From UBA6109 sp035366835 (GTDB lineage: Bacteria; Desulfobacterota; Syntrophia; Syntrophales; UBA6109): a stretch of DNA of 55,354 bases. Shown piece by piece: positions 27,932 to 36,543 of the stretch. The notes under the pieces are model-generated. The model saw nothing but the letters and a program-made list of their open reading frames with translations, did not search any database and was not told the origin of the DNA. The number at the start of each line of letters is the position of its first letter. The stretch's first letter is position 1. The position numbers and the translations under genes are program-made. Where the stretch lies: the NCBI GenBank assembly GCA_035366835.1, contig DAOSIS010000022.1, forward strand, positions 1 to 55,354, given 5' to 3'.

Positions 27932-29395
27932 ATGTTCGCGGTATTTCTCACGAGCGGCCTGTTCCTCGGCTGGTCCCTCGGCGCCAACGACGCGGCCAAC
28001 GTCTTCGGCACCGCCGTCGGCACGCGCATGATCAGCTTCCGCAGAGCGGCGATCATTTGCGGCATCTTTGTGATCCTGGGCGCCGTGATCAGCGGCGCGG
28101 GAGCCGCCGAGACGCTGGGGGATCTCGGCGCCGTCAATGCGATCGCCGGGGCTTTCGTCGTGGCTCTCGCCGCGGCCATCACCGTTTACTGGCTCACCGT
28201 CCTCGGCTACCCGGTTTCCACGACGCAGGCCATCGTCGGGGCGATCATCGGCTGGGACCTCTTTTCGGGGGCCCTGATCGATTACGCCGCGCTGGTTGAA
28301 ATCGTCGCCAGCTGGGTGGCAAGCCCGATCCTTGCGGCGATCTTTTCGGTCATTCTCTACAAGATCATTGCCGGGATCGTCATGCGCTCCGGCATCCACA
28401 TGTTCAAGCTCGACGCCCTCACGCGCTACGGACTCATCATCGCCGGCATCGCCGGCGCCTATTCGCTCGGTGCCAACAACATCGCCAACGTCGTGGGGGT
28501 ATTCATACCCGTTTCGCCTTTCCAGGACCTGAACGTCTTCGGCCTTTTTAAGTTGACGGCGGCGCAGCAGCTCTTCTTCATCGGCGCCGTGGCCATCGCC
28601 GTCGGGACCTTCACCTACGGGAAAAGAGTGATGCTGACGGTCGGCGAGGGCATCGCGGACCTTCTCCCGGTCGCGGCGCTCGTGGCGGTCCTGGCCAACG
28701 CCCTCGTCCTCTTCCTCTTCGCCTCGCAGGACCTGGAGGGCTTGTTGATCCGGCATGGGATTCCGTCGATTCCGCTGGTCCCCGTCTCCAGTTCCCAGGC
28801 AATTGTGGGTTCGGTGCTGGGCATCGGCCTTCTCAAGGGGGGGAGGGCGATCCGCTGGCGGATGGTGGGCGGGATCGTGGGCGCATGGGCGGTGACGCCC
28901 ATCGCGGCGGTCATTATCAGCTTTTTCAGCCTGTTCATCGTGCAGAACGTCTTCCAGCAGCGCACCTTCACTCCCGTCGAATACACCCTGACGGCGGAAG
29001 CGATGCAGCGGATCGAACAGCAGGGCGTATCGACGGCCGGCTTTGCGGAACTCAGCGGCCGTTCGTTCCCGAACGCCTTCAGTCTGGACCGCGAACTGTC
29101 CGCGCACATGAAAAAGACGGGCAGGGAACGCAATGTCATCATGGCGGCAACCGAGGTCGTCAATCTGAGGGTGACCGCATCCCAGATCCAGAAGATCAAG
29201 GGCCGGTGGTTCACGGACGGGCAAATCAAGGCCGTGGAGGTCCTCAGGGGTCGGACCTTTACCCACAACTGGTTGTTCGATGACGCCCTTGCGGCTCTGT
29301 CGCCGGAATGGCGGCTGAAGGACGGGCAATCGGCCAAGGAGTACAATGCCGAACTGAACCGGAAGCTGGACTATCTCCACCGCCTCTTCCGATAG
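27932..29395 (+). CDS. PiT-family inorganic phosphate transporter with C-terminal extension
   Basis: A 487-residue inner-membrane protein. Both PiT signatures are present: SLGANDAANVFGTAVGTR near residue 17 and SLGANNIANVVGVF near residue 175, in inverted halves. About 350 residues form the carrier. The last ~130 residues (from EYTLTAEAMQRIEQQG) are soluble, charged, and not part of the carrier fold. PiT carriers move phosphate with H+ or Na+. Next to phosphonate breakdown, which frees phosphate, it may work for release or homeostasis; direction is not readable from sequence. Confidence 0.92.
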   Translation: MFAVFLTSGLFLGWSLGANDAANVFGTAVGTRMISFRRAAIICGIFVILGAVISGAGAAETLGDLGAVNAIAGAFVVALAAAITVYWLTVLGYPVSTTQAIVGAIIGWDLFSGALIDYAALVEIVASWVASPILAAIFSVILYKIIAGIVMRSGIHMFKLDALTRYGLIIAGIAGAYSLGANNIANVVGVFIPVSPFQDLNVFGLFKLTAAQQLFFIGAVAIAVGTFTYGKRVMLTVGEGIADLLPVAALVAVLANALVLFLFASQDLEGLLIRHGIPSIPLVPVSSSQAIVGSVLGIGLLKGGRAIRWRMVGGIVGAWAVTPIAAVIISFFSLFIVQNVFQQRTFTPVEYTLTAEAMQRIEQQGVSTAGFAELSGRSFPNAFSLDRELSAHMKKTGRERNVIMAATEVVNLRVTASQIQKIKGRWFTDGQIKAVEVLRGRTFTHNWLFDDALAALSPEWRLKDGQSAKEYNAELNRKLDYLHRLFR

Positions 29396-29638
29396 TCTGT
29401 CAAGGGTGCCCGGCTGCGGCGTTTCCCCGTCCCTCGGGCGTACCCTCGGGTACGCCCCCGCGACCCGGGATTTCAAGGGCCTGCACTCCGGCATTTTTGA
29501 ACAGTCCGCAGAGCAGGTCCGATTCGAGGGCGTGGCCAAGCGGTGCAATTTCCGCTTGAGAATTTGTCGGTGATGGGATAGAGGGGACGTCTTGCGTCCC
29601 ATGGTGTAAATTCATATTTTTCAAGGAGGATTTTTTTC
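29396..29638. other. Intergenic gap with palindrome and short repeat
   Basis: The gap starts with GTCTGTCAAGGG (29396-29407), a sequence that also forms the ends of the inverted-repeat element at 45398. A strong palindrome GGGCGTACCC-TC-GGGTACGCCC lies at 29437-29458 and may end the PiT transcript. A GACGTCTTGCGTC hairpin and AAGGAGG precede the biotin carrier. No gene is seen. Confidence 0.6.
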
Positions 29639-29854
29639 ATGAGCGTGAATGTTGTGGCCCCGATGCCGGGAACGATAACGGAGATTCTGGTGAACGTCGG
29701 CGATCAGGTGCAGGAAGACGACGAGGTGCTCGTTCTGGAGGCGATGAAGATGGAAAATCCCATCTGCGCTCCTTCGGCAGGCAAGGTCAAGGAAATCAAA
29801 GTCGGCGCCAAGGACAAGGTCGATACGAACCAGGTTCTGGTCGTCATCGAATAA
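29639..29854 (+). CDS. Free-standing biotin carboxyl carrier domain protein
   Basis: A 71-residue biotinyl/lipoyl domain. The biotin-accepting lysine is in LEAMKMEN (around residue 40), flanked by APMPGTI and the APSAGKVKEI half-repeat. It matches the C-terminal domain of carboxylase or decarboxylase carriers, without the proline/alanine linker. A strong AAGGAGG precedes it. No carboxylase or decarboxylase subunits are encoded in the window, so its partner is elsewhere. A terminator follows at 29880. Confidence 0.93.
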   Translation: MSVNVVAPMPGTITEILVNVGDQVQEDDEVLVLEAMKMENPICAPSAGKVKEIKVGAKDKVDTNQVLVVIE

Positions 29855-29879
29855 CCGTTCCGATAGAGAGACGGAGGTG

Positions 29880-29910
29880 AGGCGCAAGCTGAAAGGTTTG
29901 CGCCTTTTTT
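29880..29910 (+). terminator. Intrinsic terminator after the biotin carrier
   Basis: Stem AGGCGCAA / TTGCGCCT with an 8-nt loop, then six T residues. Its position within a longer upstream frame of the next gene supports the start of that gene at 29970. Confidence 0.9.
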
Positions 29911-29969
29911 CGTCGCGGGAGGGCAGGGCATTCTGCGGCGACCCGAGGCGGGGAAAGGAGCAAGAGACG

Positions 29970-31355
29970 ATGGAATCGCGCGGTGAGACCGGCCGGCGTC
30001 TGGAACGCGAGCAGGGGGACGTCAACACCACGTTGAACCGGGAAAAGTACTGGCAGCGGAACCTGCACGGGGAAACGAGGCGCTGGTTCGAGGCCGACGC
30101 CAGGTTCTTCCTCCACCAGAGCCTGTCCACGCCCGTGCTTAATGTCGTCGCAAAGGCCTACGGGCCCTACATCGAGGACCTCGAGGGCCGACGCTATCTC
30201 GACATGCACGGGAACGGCGTGCACAACGCCGGTTTCAACAATCCCGACGTGGTCGCCGCCGTCCGCCGCCAGCTCGATGAGCAGCTGACCTTCTGTCCGC
30301 GCCGCTATACGAACATCCCGGCCGTGCGGCTTGCGCAGAAGCTGGCGGAGATGACGCCCGGCGACCTGTGCCGGTCGCTCTTCTGTCCCGGGGGAACGGA
30401 CGCCATCGAGATGGCGCTCAAGCTGGCCCGTTACGTCACAGGCCGTTTCAAGACGATCTCTTTCTGGGACTCTTTTCACGGGGCCGGCTTCGGCGCCTCG
30501 AGCGTCGGAGGGGAAGAGCATTTCCACGGCGGACTGGGCCCCCTGCTTCCGGGCACGTTTCATGTCGAATTCCCGAATTACTACCGCAACCCCTGGGGGT
30601 TCGAGCGCGAAGAGGACGTCGACGCGGAATGCCTTCGCCAGATCGAGGTCGTGCTTCAAAGGGAACCCGAGATGTCGGCGATTCTCGGCGAACCCATCTC
30701 GGCGACTCCGGTTGTTCCATCGAAGCGCTACTGGGAAGGGGTGCGGGACCTCTGCCGGCGGTATGGCGCGCTGCTCGTCTTCGATGAAATTATCGAGGGA
30801 TTCGGACGCACGGGGAAGATGTTCGCCTGCGAGCGCTACCTCGTTCCCGATATCCTGGTCCTGGGGAAATCGCTCGGCGGAGGCCTCGTCCCGTGGGCGG
30901 GGATCGTCACCAGGGAGGAATACAACGTCTGCCGCGGGCGCTCTCTCGGCCACTACACGCATGAAAAGAACGCGCTGGCCTGCGCGGCGGCGCTTGCCGA
31001 GATCGGGTATATCGAGAAACACAAGCTGCACGAGCACGCCGCAGCGCTCGGAGACCACGCGATCGGCCGCCTCAACGAGCTGAAAGACCGGCATCCGTTG
31101 ATCGGCAACGTCCAGGGCACGGGCCTGCACCTGGGGGTGGATCTTGTCCGCGATCGGCGGACCAAGGAGCGCGCCGTCGATGAGGCCGAGAGCATCCTCT
31201 TCAAGTGCATGGAACGCGGCGTCGCCTTCAAGACCATCGATGGGAACGTGATCACGCTGAGGCCGGCGCTGGTCATTACAAAGGAGCAGATGGATACGGC
31301 GATCGATGTTCTCGAAGAAGCAATCGCTGAAGTCGAACAAGGCGATCTATATTGA
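29970..31355 (+). CDS. pbfA: PLP-dependent class III aminotransferase-fold enzyme, PbfA-like (hydroxy-AEP ammonia-lyase)
   Basis: A 461-residue class III (omega-aminotransferase fold) protein. The start at 29970 follows AAAGGAG. The PLP lysine is Lys300 (LVLGKSLGGG) and the ring-stacking aspartate is in FDEIIEGFGRTG. Features such as FFHQ-like FFLHQSLSTPVLN, LDMHGNGVHNAGF, RYTNIPAVRLA and SFWDSFHGAGFGASSVGGE recall PbfA, the (R)-1-hydroxy-2-aminoethylphosphonate ammonia-lyase that yields phosphonoacetaldehyde and ammonia. The call is from memory of the family plus context (AEP importer and PhnW nearby), so a related aminotransferase remains possible. It ends 417 bp before the importer operon. 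Confidence 0.72.
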   Translation: MESRGETGRRLEREQGDVNTTLNREKYWQRNLHGETRRWFEADARFFLHQSLSTPVLNVVAKAYGPYIEDLEGRRYLDMHGNGVHNAGFNNPDVVAAVRRQLDEQLTFCPRRYTNIPAVRLAQKLAEMTPGDLCRSLFCPGGTDAIEMALKLARYVTGRFKTISFWDSFHGAGFGASSVGGEEHFHGGLGPLLPGTFHVEFPNYYRNPWGFEREEDVDAECLRQIEVVLQREPEMSAILGEPISATPVVPSKRYWEGVRDLCRRYGALLVFDEIIEGFGRTGKMFACERYLVPDILVLGKSLGGGLVPWAGIVTREEYNVCRGRSLGHYTHEKNALACAAALAEIGYIEKHKLHEHAAALGDHAIGRLNELKDRHPLIGNVQGTGLHLGVDLVRDRRTKERAVDEAESILFKCMERGVAFKTIDGNVITLRPALVITKEQMDTAIDVLEEAIAEVEQGDLY

Positions 31356-31772
31356 CAGCGGCTGCGGCTCGTCTTCGAAAAGTCCCGGGACAACCCCCCG
31401 CCGTGCCGCCGGTCCGGGACCTGCGCCCCGCCTCGCGAGACCGCACCGTGACGACGATGGCCGGTTATGAATGATATGATTATTATTATTTTGACTGATA
31501 TGGCCTTTGTACTACATTCACTGTGTGCGGTTCTTTTGTCTCCAAGATATCTCCCGACCGGGAGGCAAGGACCGCGGTCTTTCAGCAGAAACAGTTTTTC
31601 CCCCGCATTTTGACATGTTTGCCCCGTTCTGTTAAGGTTGCGAGCATTACCGACGAACATTGACGGCCGCGGCAGTGATCGAAAGGGGGTGAACGTCGAG
31701 TCCGTGAAGGCGCCCGGCCACTTGATCTGAACAGGTACCGTAAAACCAAATTGTCAGGAGGGGAGGATCGAT
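31356..31772 (+). promoter_or_regulatory. Promoter region and long leader of the AEP-type importer
   Basis: The LysR-type box TATTATTTTGACTGATA is at 31484-31500, within a 27-bp stretch (31474-31500) that matches the inverted copy before phnW at 26 positions. A TACATT -10 lies 16 bp after TTGACT. A second promoter is TTGACA (31610-31615), 17 bp, TAAGGT (31633-31638). The 5' leader from the first promoter is about 250 nt. GGAGGGGAGG precedes the ATG at 31773. No gene is seen here. Confidence 0.68.
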
Positions 31773-32765
31773 ATGAAGAAGATGTGGTTGTCGGTTGTCG
31801 TCGCCGTGGCCTTTGCGGCGGTCGTCGCGGGTTCGGCTCTGGGAGAAGAGATCAACGCCTACATGGGGCTTTCACCGGAAAACAACAAGAAGGTGGTTGA
31901 CCTGGTCCGGGAAAAGACGGGAATCCAGATCAACCAGACCTTCCAGTCCTTCGGCGAGATCGAAGCGAAGGTGAAATCAGAGGCCCCCAACTTCAATGCG
32001 GACATGGTCACGGGCTGCGGTTCGCCGCTTGCCTTCATGGCGAAGAAGAACGGCTGGACGGTCCCCTTCGTATCGGCCGGCTGGAAGGGCATCAGCGACG
32101 TTTATGCGGACCCGGAAGGCCACTGGTTCAACATCGCGAACTTCTCCTTCGTGCTTGTCGGCAACAAGGACAACCTGAAGAAGAAGGGCCTGAAGATGCC
32201 CACGAGCTGGAAGGATCTTCTCGACCCGAAATGGAAGGGCGACATCGTCATGCCTTCGCCGCTGTCCTCCGGAACGGCCAACATGATGCGGTTCTCGTTC
32301 CTGGCGCTGTACGGCGATACGGAAGGCTGGAAGTTCCTCGAAGCCCTTGACAAGAACATCCATCACTACACCCGCAGCGGCAACGCCCCCACGGACCTCG
32401 TCGGCCGCGGCGAATTCACGCTGGGCATCACCTCGGACGAAAACGTGAAGGCGAGAATCGACAAGGGTTATCCCCTGATCTGGTCGATCCCGAAGGAAGG
32501 GACCGGTTATGACGGAACCTTCGCCTTCATCCTGAAGGGCACGAAGAAGCTGGATACCGCCAAGAAGGTGATCTTCTTCCTCGGTTCGCAGGAGATGAGC
32601 AGCCTCCTGTCCGGCATCGGCTATATGACGCCCCGTCCGGCGCCGAACGCGCTGTACGGAAAGACGACGCCCAAATACATCAAGATCGACCTGGCGAAGG
32701 CCGCCGAAGACAGGCCCAAGAACAACGATCTCTGGAAATCGAAATTCCGCACCGACTTCAAATAG
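31773..32765 (+). CDS. phnS: ABC importer substrate-binding protein, 2-aminoethylphosphonate type
   Basis: A 330-residue secreted binding protein with a signal peptide of about 25 residues (MKKMWLSVVVAVAFAAVVAG, cleavage after SALG). The mature protein begins EINAYMGLSPENN. It belongs to the iron/thiamine/AEP (family 1/6-like) cluster, with a GRGEFTLGITSDENV segment. Together with a double-length permease and a MalK-like ATPase it matches the PhnSTU-type importers of AEP. A ferric iron ligand is the alternative, but the tyrosine-rich iron site is not evident and phnW lies just downstream. Confidence 0.75.
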   Translation: MKKMWLSVVVAVAFAAVVAGSALGEEINAYMGLSPENNKKVVDLVREKTGIQINQTFQSFGEIEAKVKSEAPNFNADMVTGCGSPLAFMAKKNGWTVPFVSAGWKGISDVYADPEGHWFNIANFSFVLVGNKDNLKKKGLKMPTSWKDLLDPKWKGDIVMPSPLSSGTANMMRFSFLALYGDTEGWKFLEALDKNIHHYTRSGNAPTDLVGRGEFTLGITSDENVKARIDKGYPLIWSIPKEGTGYDGTFAFILKGTKKLDTAKKVIFFLGSQEMSSLLSGIGYMTPRPAPNALYGKTTPKYIKIDLAKAAEDRPKNNDLWKSKFRTDFK

Positions 32766-32804
32766 GCGGCCGGAGACGCATCCGCGGCGGACGGGAGGAG
32801 AAAG

Positions 32805-34496
32805 ATGGCGACAGCGGGAGACATGACGCACACCGGGTCCTCGACAGCAATCGCCGGTGTCAAGGATTTCTTCAACAAGAACCTGGTAAAAATCCTCGCT
32901 TTTTCGCTTTTTCTGCTGCTTGCCCTCTTTCTCCTCTATCCCATCGTTGCGGTCCTCCTCAAGAGCCTCAAGGGACCGGAGGGATGGACGCTCAAGTACT
33001 ACACGGTATTCTTCACGAAGAGCTACTATTTCCAGTCTCTGTACAACACCCTGATCCTGGGCCTCATCAATACGTTCATCTGTCTCGTGTTCGGCTTCTG
33101 CCTCGCCTACATGGCCACGCGCGGCCCCTGGTGGCTGCGCAAGCCCTTGAAGATCGTCTCGCTGATCCCGCTGGTCGCGCCTCCCTATCTGTTCGCGCTG
33201 TCCCTCATCATCCTCTTCGGGAGAAACGGCTTCTGCACGAAACTGTTCGGGATGGACTGGGAAATCTACGGATTTGACGGCGTCGCCATCTCCCAGTGCC
33301 TCGCCTTCATCCCGCTGGCCTTCATGATGATCGAAAACACCCTCCAGTCCCTCAATCCGAACTTGGAGGAGAGCGCCTACGACATGGGCGCCAGCGAGGC
33401 GACGATCATCCGCACGATCACGATTCCGCTCCTGACGCCGGGCCTTCTCAAGGCGGCGCTCCTGATCTTCGTCATGACGATCGCCGAGTTCGGCAATGCG
33501 GCGATCCTCGGCGGACGGACCCCCTTTCTCGCGCCCGACACCTACACGATGATCACCGGCGAATCGGATTTCGAGATGGGGAGCGTGCTCTCGGTCGTGC
33601 TGATCGCACCGTGCATCATCATCTTCTTCATCCACAATTATCTGCTCGAGGGGAAGAAGTTCACGACGATCGGCGGCAAACCCGTCGCCTCGGAGCCCCG
33701 GAGGATCACCCCGGCGATCATGGTTCCCTTCACGCTCGTGACCCTGATTTCCTGCGGGGCGATCGCGCTGAGCTTCCTCGTCGTCCTCCTGGCCTCCTTC
33801 GTGAACATCCTGGGCGTGGACAATTCGCTCGTCCTGACCAACTACTTCGATTTCACGACCAACTACGCGATCTACAACAGCATCCGCGTGAGCTTCATCG
33901 CCGCCCTCATCGGCGCGGCCATCGGGGTGCTGCTGGCCTACGTCATCGTGCGCGGCAATTTCTTCGGACGGACCTTTCTCGAGATGGTATCCCTGTCCGG
34001 CTTCGCCCTGCCGGGAACGGTCCTGGGCATCGGCTACCTTCTGGCCTTCAGCGCCCCGCCGCTCAAACTGACGGGGACGCTCATGATCCTGGCCCTGAAC
34101 TGCGTGTTCCGCTTCATCGCCGTGGGCGTCGAGGCGGGGATCAGCAAACTGCACCAGATCAACATCGAGATCGAGGAGGCCTCCGCCGATCTCGGCGCGA
34201 GCTTCCTCACCACCTTCTGGAGGATCGTGCTGCCCATCATGTTTCCGGCCTTCGTGGCGGGTTTCATCTACACCTTCATGACCGCCATCGTGTCCCTGAG
34301 CGCCGTGGTCTTTCTCGTCAGCCCCGGATTCGACCTCGCGGCCGTGAAGATCTTCGATGCCGCCGTGTACGGGGAGATCGGCATCGCGTCCGCCGTGACC
34401 GTGAAGCTGGTTCTCATCGTCATGCTCTGCATGGCGACGCTCCATTATATTACGAAGAAAACGCAAACCGGCGTTGCGCAGAAGGGGGTCTTCTAA
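32805..34496 (+). CDS. phnU: ABC importer permease, fused double-domain type (PhnU/FbpB-like)
   Basis: A 563-residue membrane protein holding two permease domains, each with about six helices and an EAA loop (NLEESAYDMGASEATIIRTI near residue 190 and IEIEEASADLGASFLTTFWR near 460). Fused permeases of this length are typical for AEP (PhnU2-type) and ferric-iron (FbpB) importers. It follows the binding protein after 39 bp, and the ATPase gene begins four bases after its stop. Confidence 0.87.
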   Translation: MATAGDMTHTGSSTAIAGVKDFFNKNLVKILAFSLFLLLALFLLYPIVAVLLKSLKGPEGWTLKYYTVFFTKSYYFQSLYNTLILGLINTFICLVFGFCLAYMATRGPWWLRKPLKIVSLIPLVAPPYLFALSLIILFGRNGFCTKLFGMDWEIYGFDGVAISQCLAFIPLAFMMIENTLQSLNPNLEESAYDMGASEATIIRTITIPLLTPGLLKAALLIFVMTIAEFGNAAILGGRTPFLAPDTYTMITGESDFEMGSVLSVVLIAPCIIIFFIHNYLLEGKKFTTIGGKPVASEPRRITPAIMVPFTLVTLISCGAIALSFLVVLLASFVNILGVDNSLVLTNYFDFTTNYAIYNSIRVSFIAALIGAAIGVLLAYVIVRGNFFGRTFLEMVSLSGFALPGTVLGIGYLLAFSAPPLKLTGTLMILALNCVFRFIAVGVEAGISKLHQINIEIEEASADLGASFLTTFWRIVLPIMFPAFVAGFIYTFMTAIVSLSAVVFLVSPGFDLAAVKIFDAAVYGEIGIASAVTVKLVLIVMLCMATLHYITKKTQTGVAQKGVF

Positions 34497-34500
34497 TCCT

Positions 34501-35595
34501 ATGGAAAAAGCACAAAAACCGGTCATGCTGGTCCTGAAGGACATCCACAAGTTCTACGGAGAGAACGAGGTCCTGAAGGGCGTTTCCCTGGAGATCCCGA
34601 AGGGGCAGCTCGTCACGTTCGTCGGACCCAGCGGCTGCGGCAAGACGACGCTTCTGCGCATCGTCGGCGGATTCACCGATGCGACGACGGGGGACATCAT
34701 CCTGGACGGCAGGCGGGTGAACGACCTGCCGCCCAACATGCGCGACACCCGCATCTGCTTCCAGAATTACGCCCTCTTCCCGCACATGACCGTGTCGGAC
34801 AACATCGCCTACGGCCTCAAGATCGCCAAATGGAACAAGGAGAGGATTCGGACGCGCGTGGACGAACTGCTCAAACTCGTCGAGCTGTCGGGATTCGGCG
34901 ACCGGATGATCGACCGGCTTTCCGGAGGCCAGCAGCAGCGTGTCGCGCTTGCCAGGGCGCTGGCGATCGAGCCCAAGGTTCTCCTCCTGGACGAGCCGCT
35001 CTCCAACCTCGACGCCAACTTGCGCCTGACGATGCGCGAGGAGATCCGGAAGCTCCAGGAGCGGCTCCAGCTCACCACCGTGTTCGTGACCCACGACCAG
35101 TTCGAGGCCATGGCGATCTCGGACCGCCTGGTGGTGTTGAAGAACGGGCTGATCGAACAGGTGGGTACCCCGATCGAAATCTACGACCGCCCCGCCAACG
35201 AATTCGTCGCGGGGTTCGTCGGGTACGTGAATTTTCTCAAGGCGAAGGTCGAGAACGTCGACAGGGAAAAGCGCACGGCCCGGATGAGTACGGAAATCGT
35301 CTGTTCGCTCGAGATCAACATGGCTCAGGATGTGCAGACCGGGGAAGAAGTCCTGCTCGTCGTCAGGCCGGAGAGCGTCAATCTGTCCATCTCCGGAAAC
35401 GGGTGCCGTCCGAACTGCTGCAAGGGGGTGCTCAAGAGCTACATGTATGCGGGCTCCATTGCCAAGTGTACGGTGGAAATCGGCGACAAGAAGATGATCA
35501 TCGACCAGTACAACCCCCGCGAGGCCGAAAGATTCCACCCCGGCGCGGAGGTCGACGTGGAAATCCCGCGGAACGTGCACATCCTCAAGAGATGA
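34501..35595 (+). CDS. phnT: ABC importer ATPase, AEP/iron type
   Basis: A 364-residue ATP-binding subunit. Walker A is GPSGCGKTT, the signature LSGGQQQRVALARAL, Walker B VLLLDEP and the switch histidine FVTHDQFEAM. A TOBE-like C-terminal domain follows (RPESVNLSISG). It completes the importer encoded by the two preceding genes. The ATG at 34501 starts four bases after the permease stop, consistent with translational coupling. Confidence 0.9.
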   Translation: MEKAQKPVMLVLKDIHKFYGENEVLKGVSLEIPKGQLVTFVGPSGCGKTTLLRIVGGFTDATTGDIILDGRRVNDLPPNMRDTRICFQNYALFPHMTVSDNIAYGLKIAKWNKERIRTRVDELLKLVELSGFGDRMIDRLSGGQQQRVALARALAIEPKVLLLDEPLSNLDANLRLTMREEIRKLQERLQLTTVFVTHDQFEAMAISDRLVVLKNGLIEQVGTPIEIYDRPANEFVAGFVGYVNFLKAKVENVDREKRTARMSTEIVCSLEINMAQDVQTGEEVLLVVRPESVNLSISGNGCRPNCCKGVLKSYMYAGSIAKCTVEIGDKKMIIDQYNPREAERFHPGAEVDVEIPRNVHILKR

Positions 35596-35618
35596 CCGTC
35601 CGGCTGCCGGCGCGGAAT

Positions 35619-35693
35619 GGACGGGGCGCTCCGAGCGGGCGTCCTTCTTTTATGAACGCTTTCCGCAGAATACCCCGTCCTGTGGGCGGGGTA
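35619..35693 (+). terminator. Terminators between the ABC operon and the convergent nuclease gene
   Basis: GGACG-GGG-CGCTC-C-GAGCG-GG-CGTCC followed by TTCTTTT (35619-35651) is a hairpin with an internal loop and ends the ABC operon. A second stem, TACCCCG...CGGGGTA (35671-35693), lies just past the end of the convergent nuclease gene. Confidence 0.75.
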
Positions 35694-35695
35694 AT

Positions 35696-36244
35696 TTACT
35701 TGCCGCGGTACGGTTCCGAGTGCGCCCGGTGCGCCTCCCAGTTGTCCCGGTACAGTCCGGCAAGATCCCGGGAGCGGATGACGAGGACGTTCTCGGCGTT
35801 GCTTTCCTCGGCGGCCCTGGTGAAATTGAAGCTCCCGGTGATCACGGTTTCCCGGTCCAGGATCATGATCTTGTTGTGCGCGATGGCGTGGCGGGCGTCG
35901 ATGAAGGTGGGGATGCCGGCATGCGCCGCGAAATCGGCGGACGAGTACTTGGCCGACCGGTTCGACTTGTCCAGGATGATCCGGACGCGGACCCCCCGCT
36001 TGTGGGCGCGGAGGAGCGCCGCCGCGATTTCCCTGGACGTGAAGGAGTATGCCTGAACGAGGAGTTCGGACCGGGCCCCGTCGATCTGCCGGACAATGGC
36101 CTCGGTGCAGCCTCCCCGGGGGCTGAAGAAGACTTGCGAGTGCGCGCCGTTCAGGACGAGGTCCGCAGCCGGAAGGCTCGACGGGAAGACAACCGCAGAC
36201 AGCAGGCAAAGCAGAATCGAGAAACGAACAGCGACTTTCATCAC
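35696..36244 (-). CDS. Secreted phospholipase D-superfamily nuclease (Nuc-like)
   Basis: A 182-residue protein with a signal peptide (MKVAVRFSILLCLLSAVVFP, cleavage near SLPAA) and a single HKD motif, HNKIMILDRETVITGSFNFT, near residues 123-142. This is the size and architecture of the Nuc/PLDc_2 endonucleases, which dimerise to form one active site. It probably cleaves DNA or phosphodiesters in the periplasm. It is transcribed convergently to the importer operon. A start at 36241 is equally possible. Confidence 0.9.
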   Translation of the reverse strand: MMKVAVRFSILLCLLSAVVFPSSLPAADLVLNGAHSQVFFSPRGGCTEAIVRQIDGARSELLVQAYSFTSREIAAALLRAHKRGVRVRIILDKSNRSAKYSSADFAAHAGIPTFIDARHAIAHNKIMILDRETVITGSFNFTRAAEESNAENVLVIRSRDLAGLYRDNWEAHRAHSEPYRGK

Positions 36245-36543
36245 CTTACAGCCGGAGCTTCAGCAACGAGCAGCGGAAAGCGCAGCACGCGAACGGTAGA
36301 CAAGCACTTCTTCCATCAACTGCACAAGATCGCGTCTCCGGCAATCATCACGTTCTTCGAAAGGTCATTCCCGCCCCCGCCTTCGCGAGGGTAAACTGCG
36401 GCGGGAATCCAAGAACGGAACTGGGTGCCGGATCGAGTCCGGCACGACAGGATATGGCTGCCGGTGCCGGAGTTGTTTGCGGCCTCCTGCAGACATTTTC
36501 CGCAGGGGCCTGACCTCAGGATGTTCTTCAACGGCCTCCAATT
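36245..36543. repeat. Intergenic region with interrupted palindromic repeats
   Basis: A split form of the GTCATTCCCGC...GCGGGAATCC palindrome (36364-36411) is interrupted by a GCCTTCGCGAGGGT segment. A perfect 8-bp stem GTGCCGGA-TCGAG-TCCGGCAC follows at 36425-36445. The region separates two minus-strand genes and may contain the ald terminator. No gene is visible. Confidence 0.65.

Noticed and set aside
31773..35595. Ferric iron importer (Fbp/Afu).
   Set aside because: Architecture is shared with iron importers, but phnW and its nearly identical promoter box make an AEP-type substrate more likely. It is kept as the alternative.
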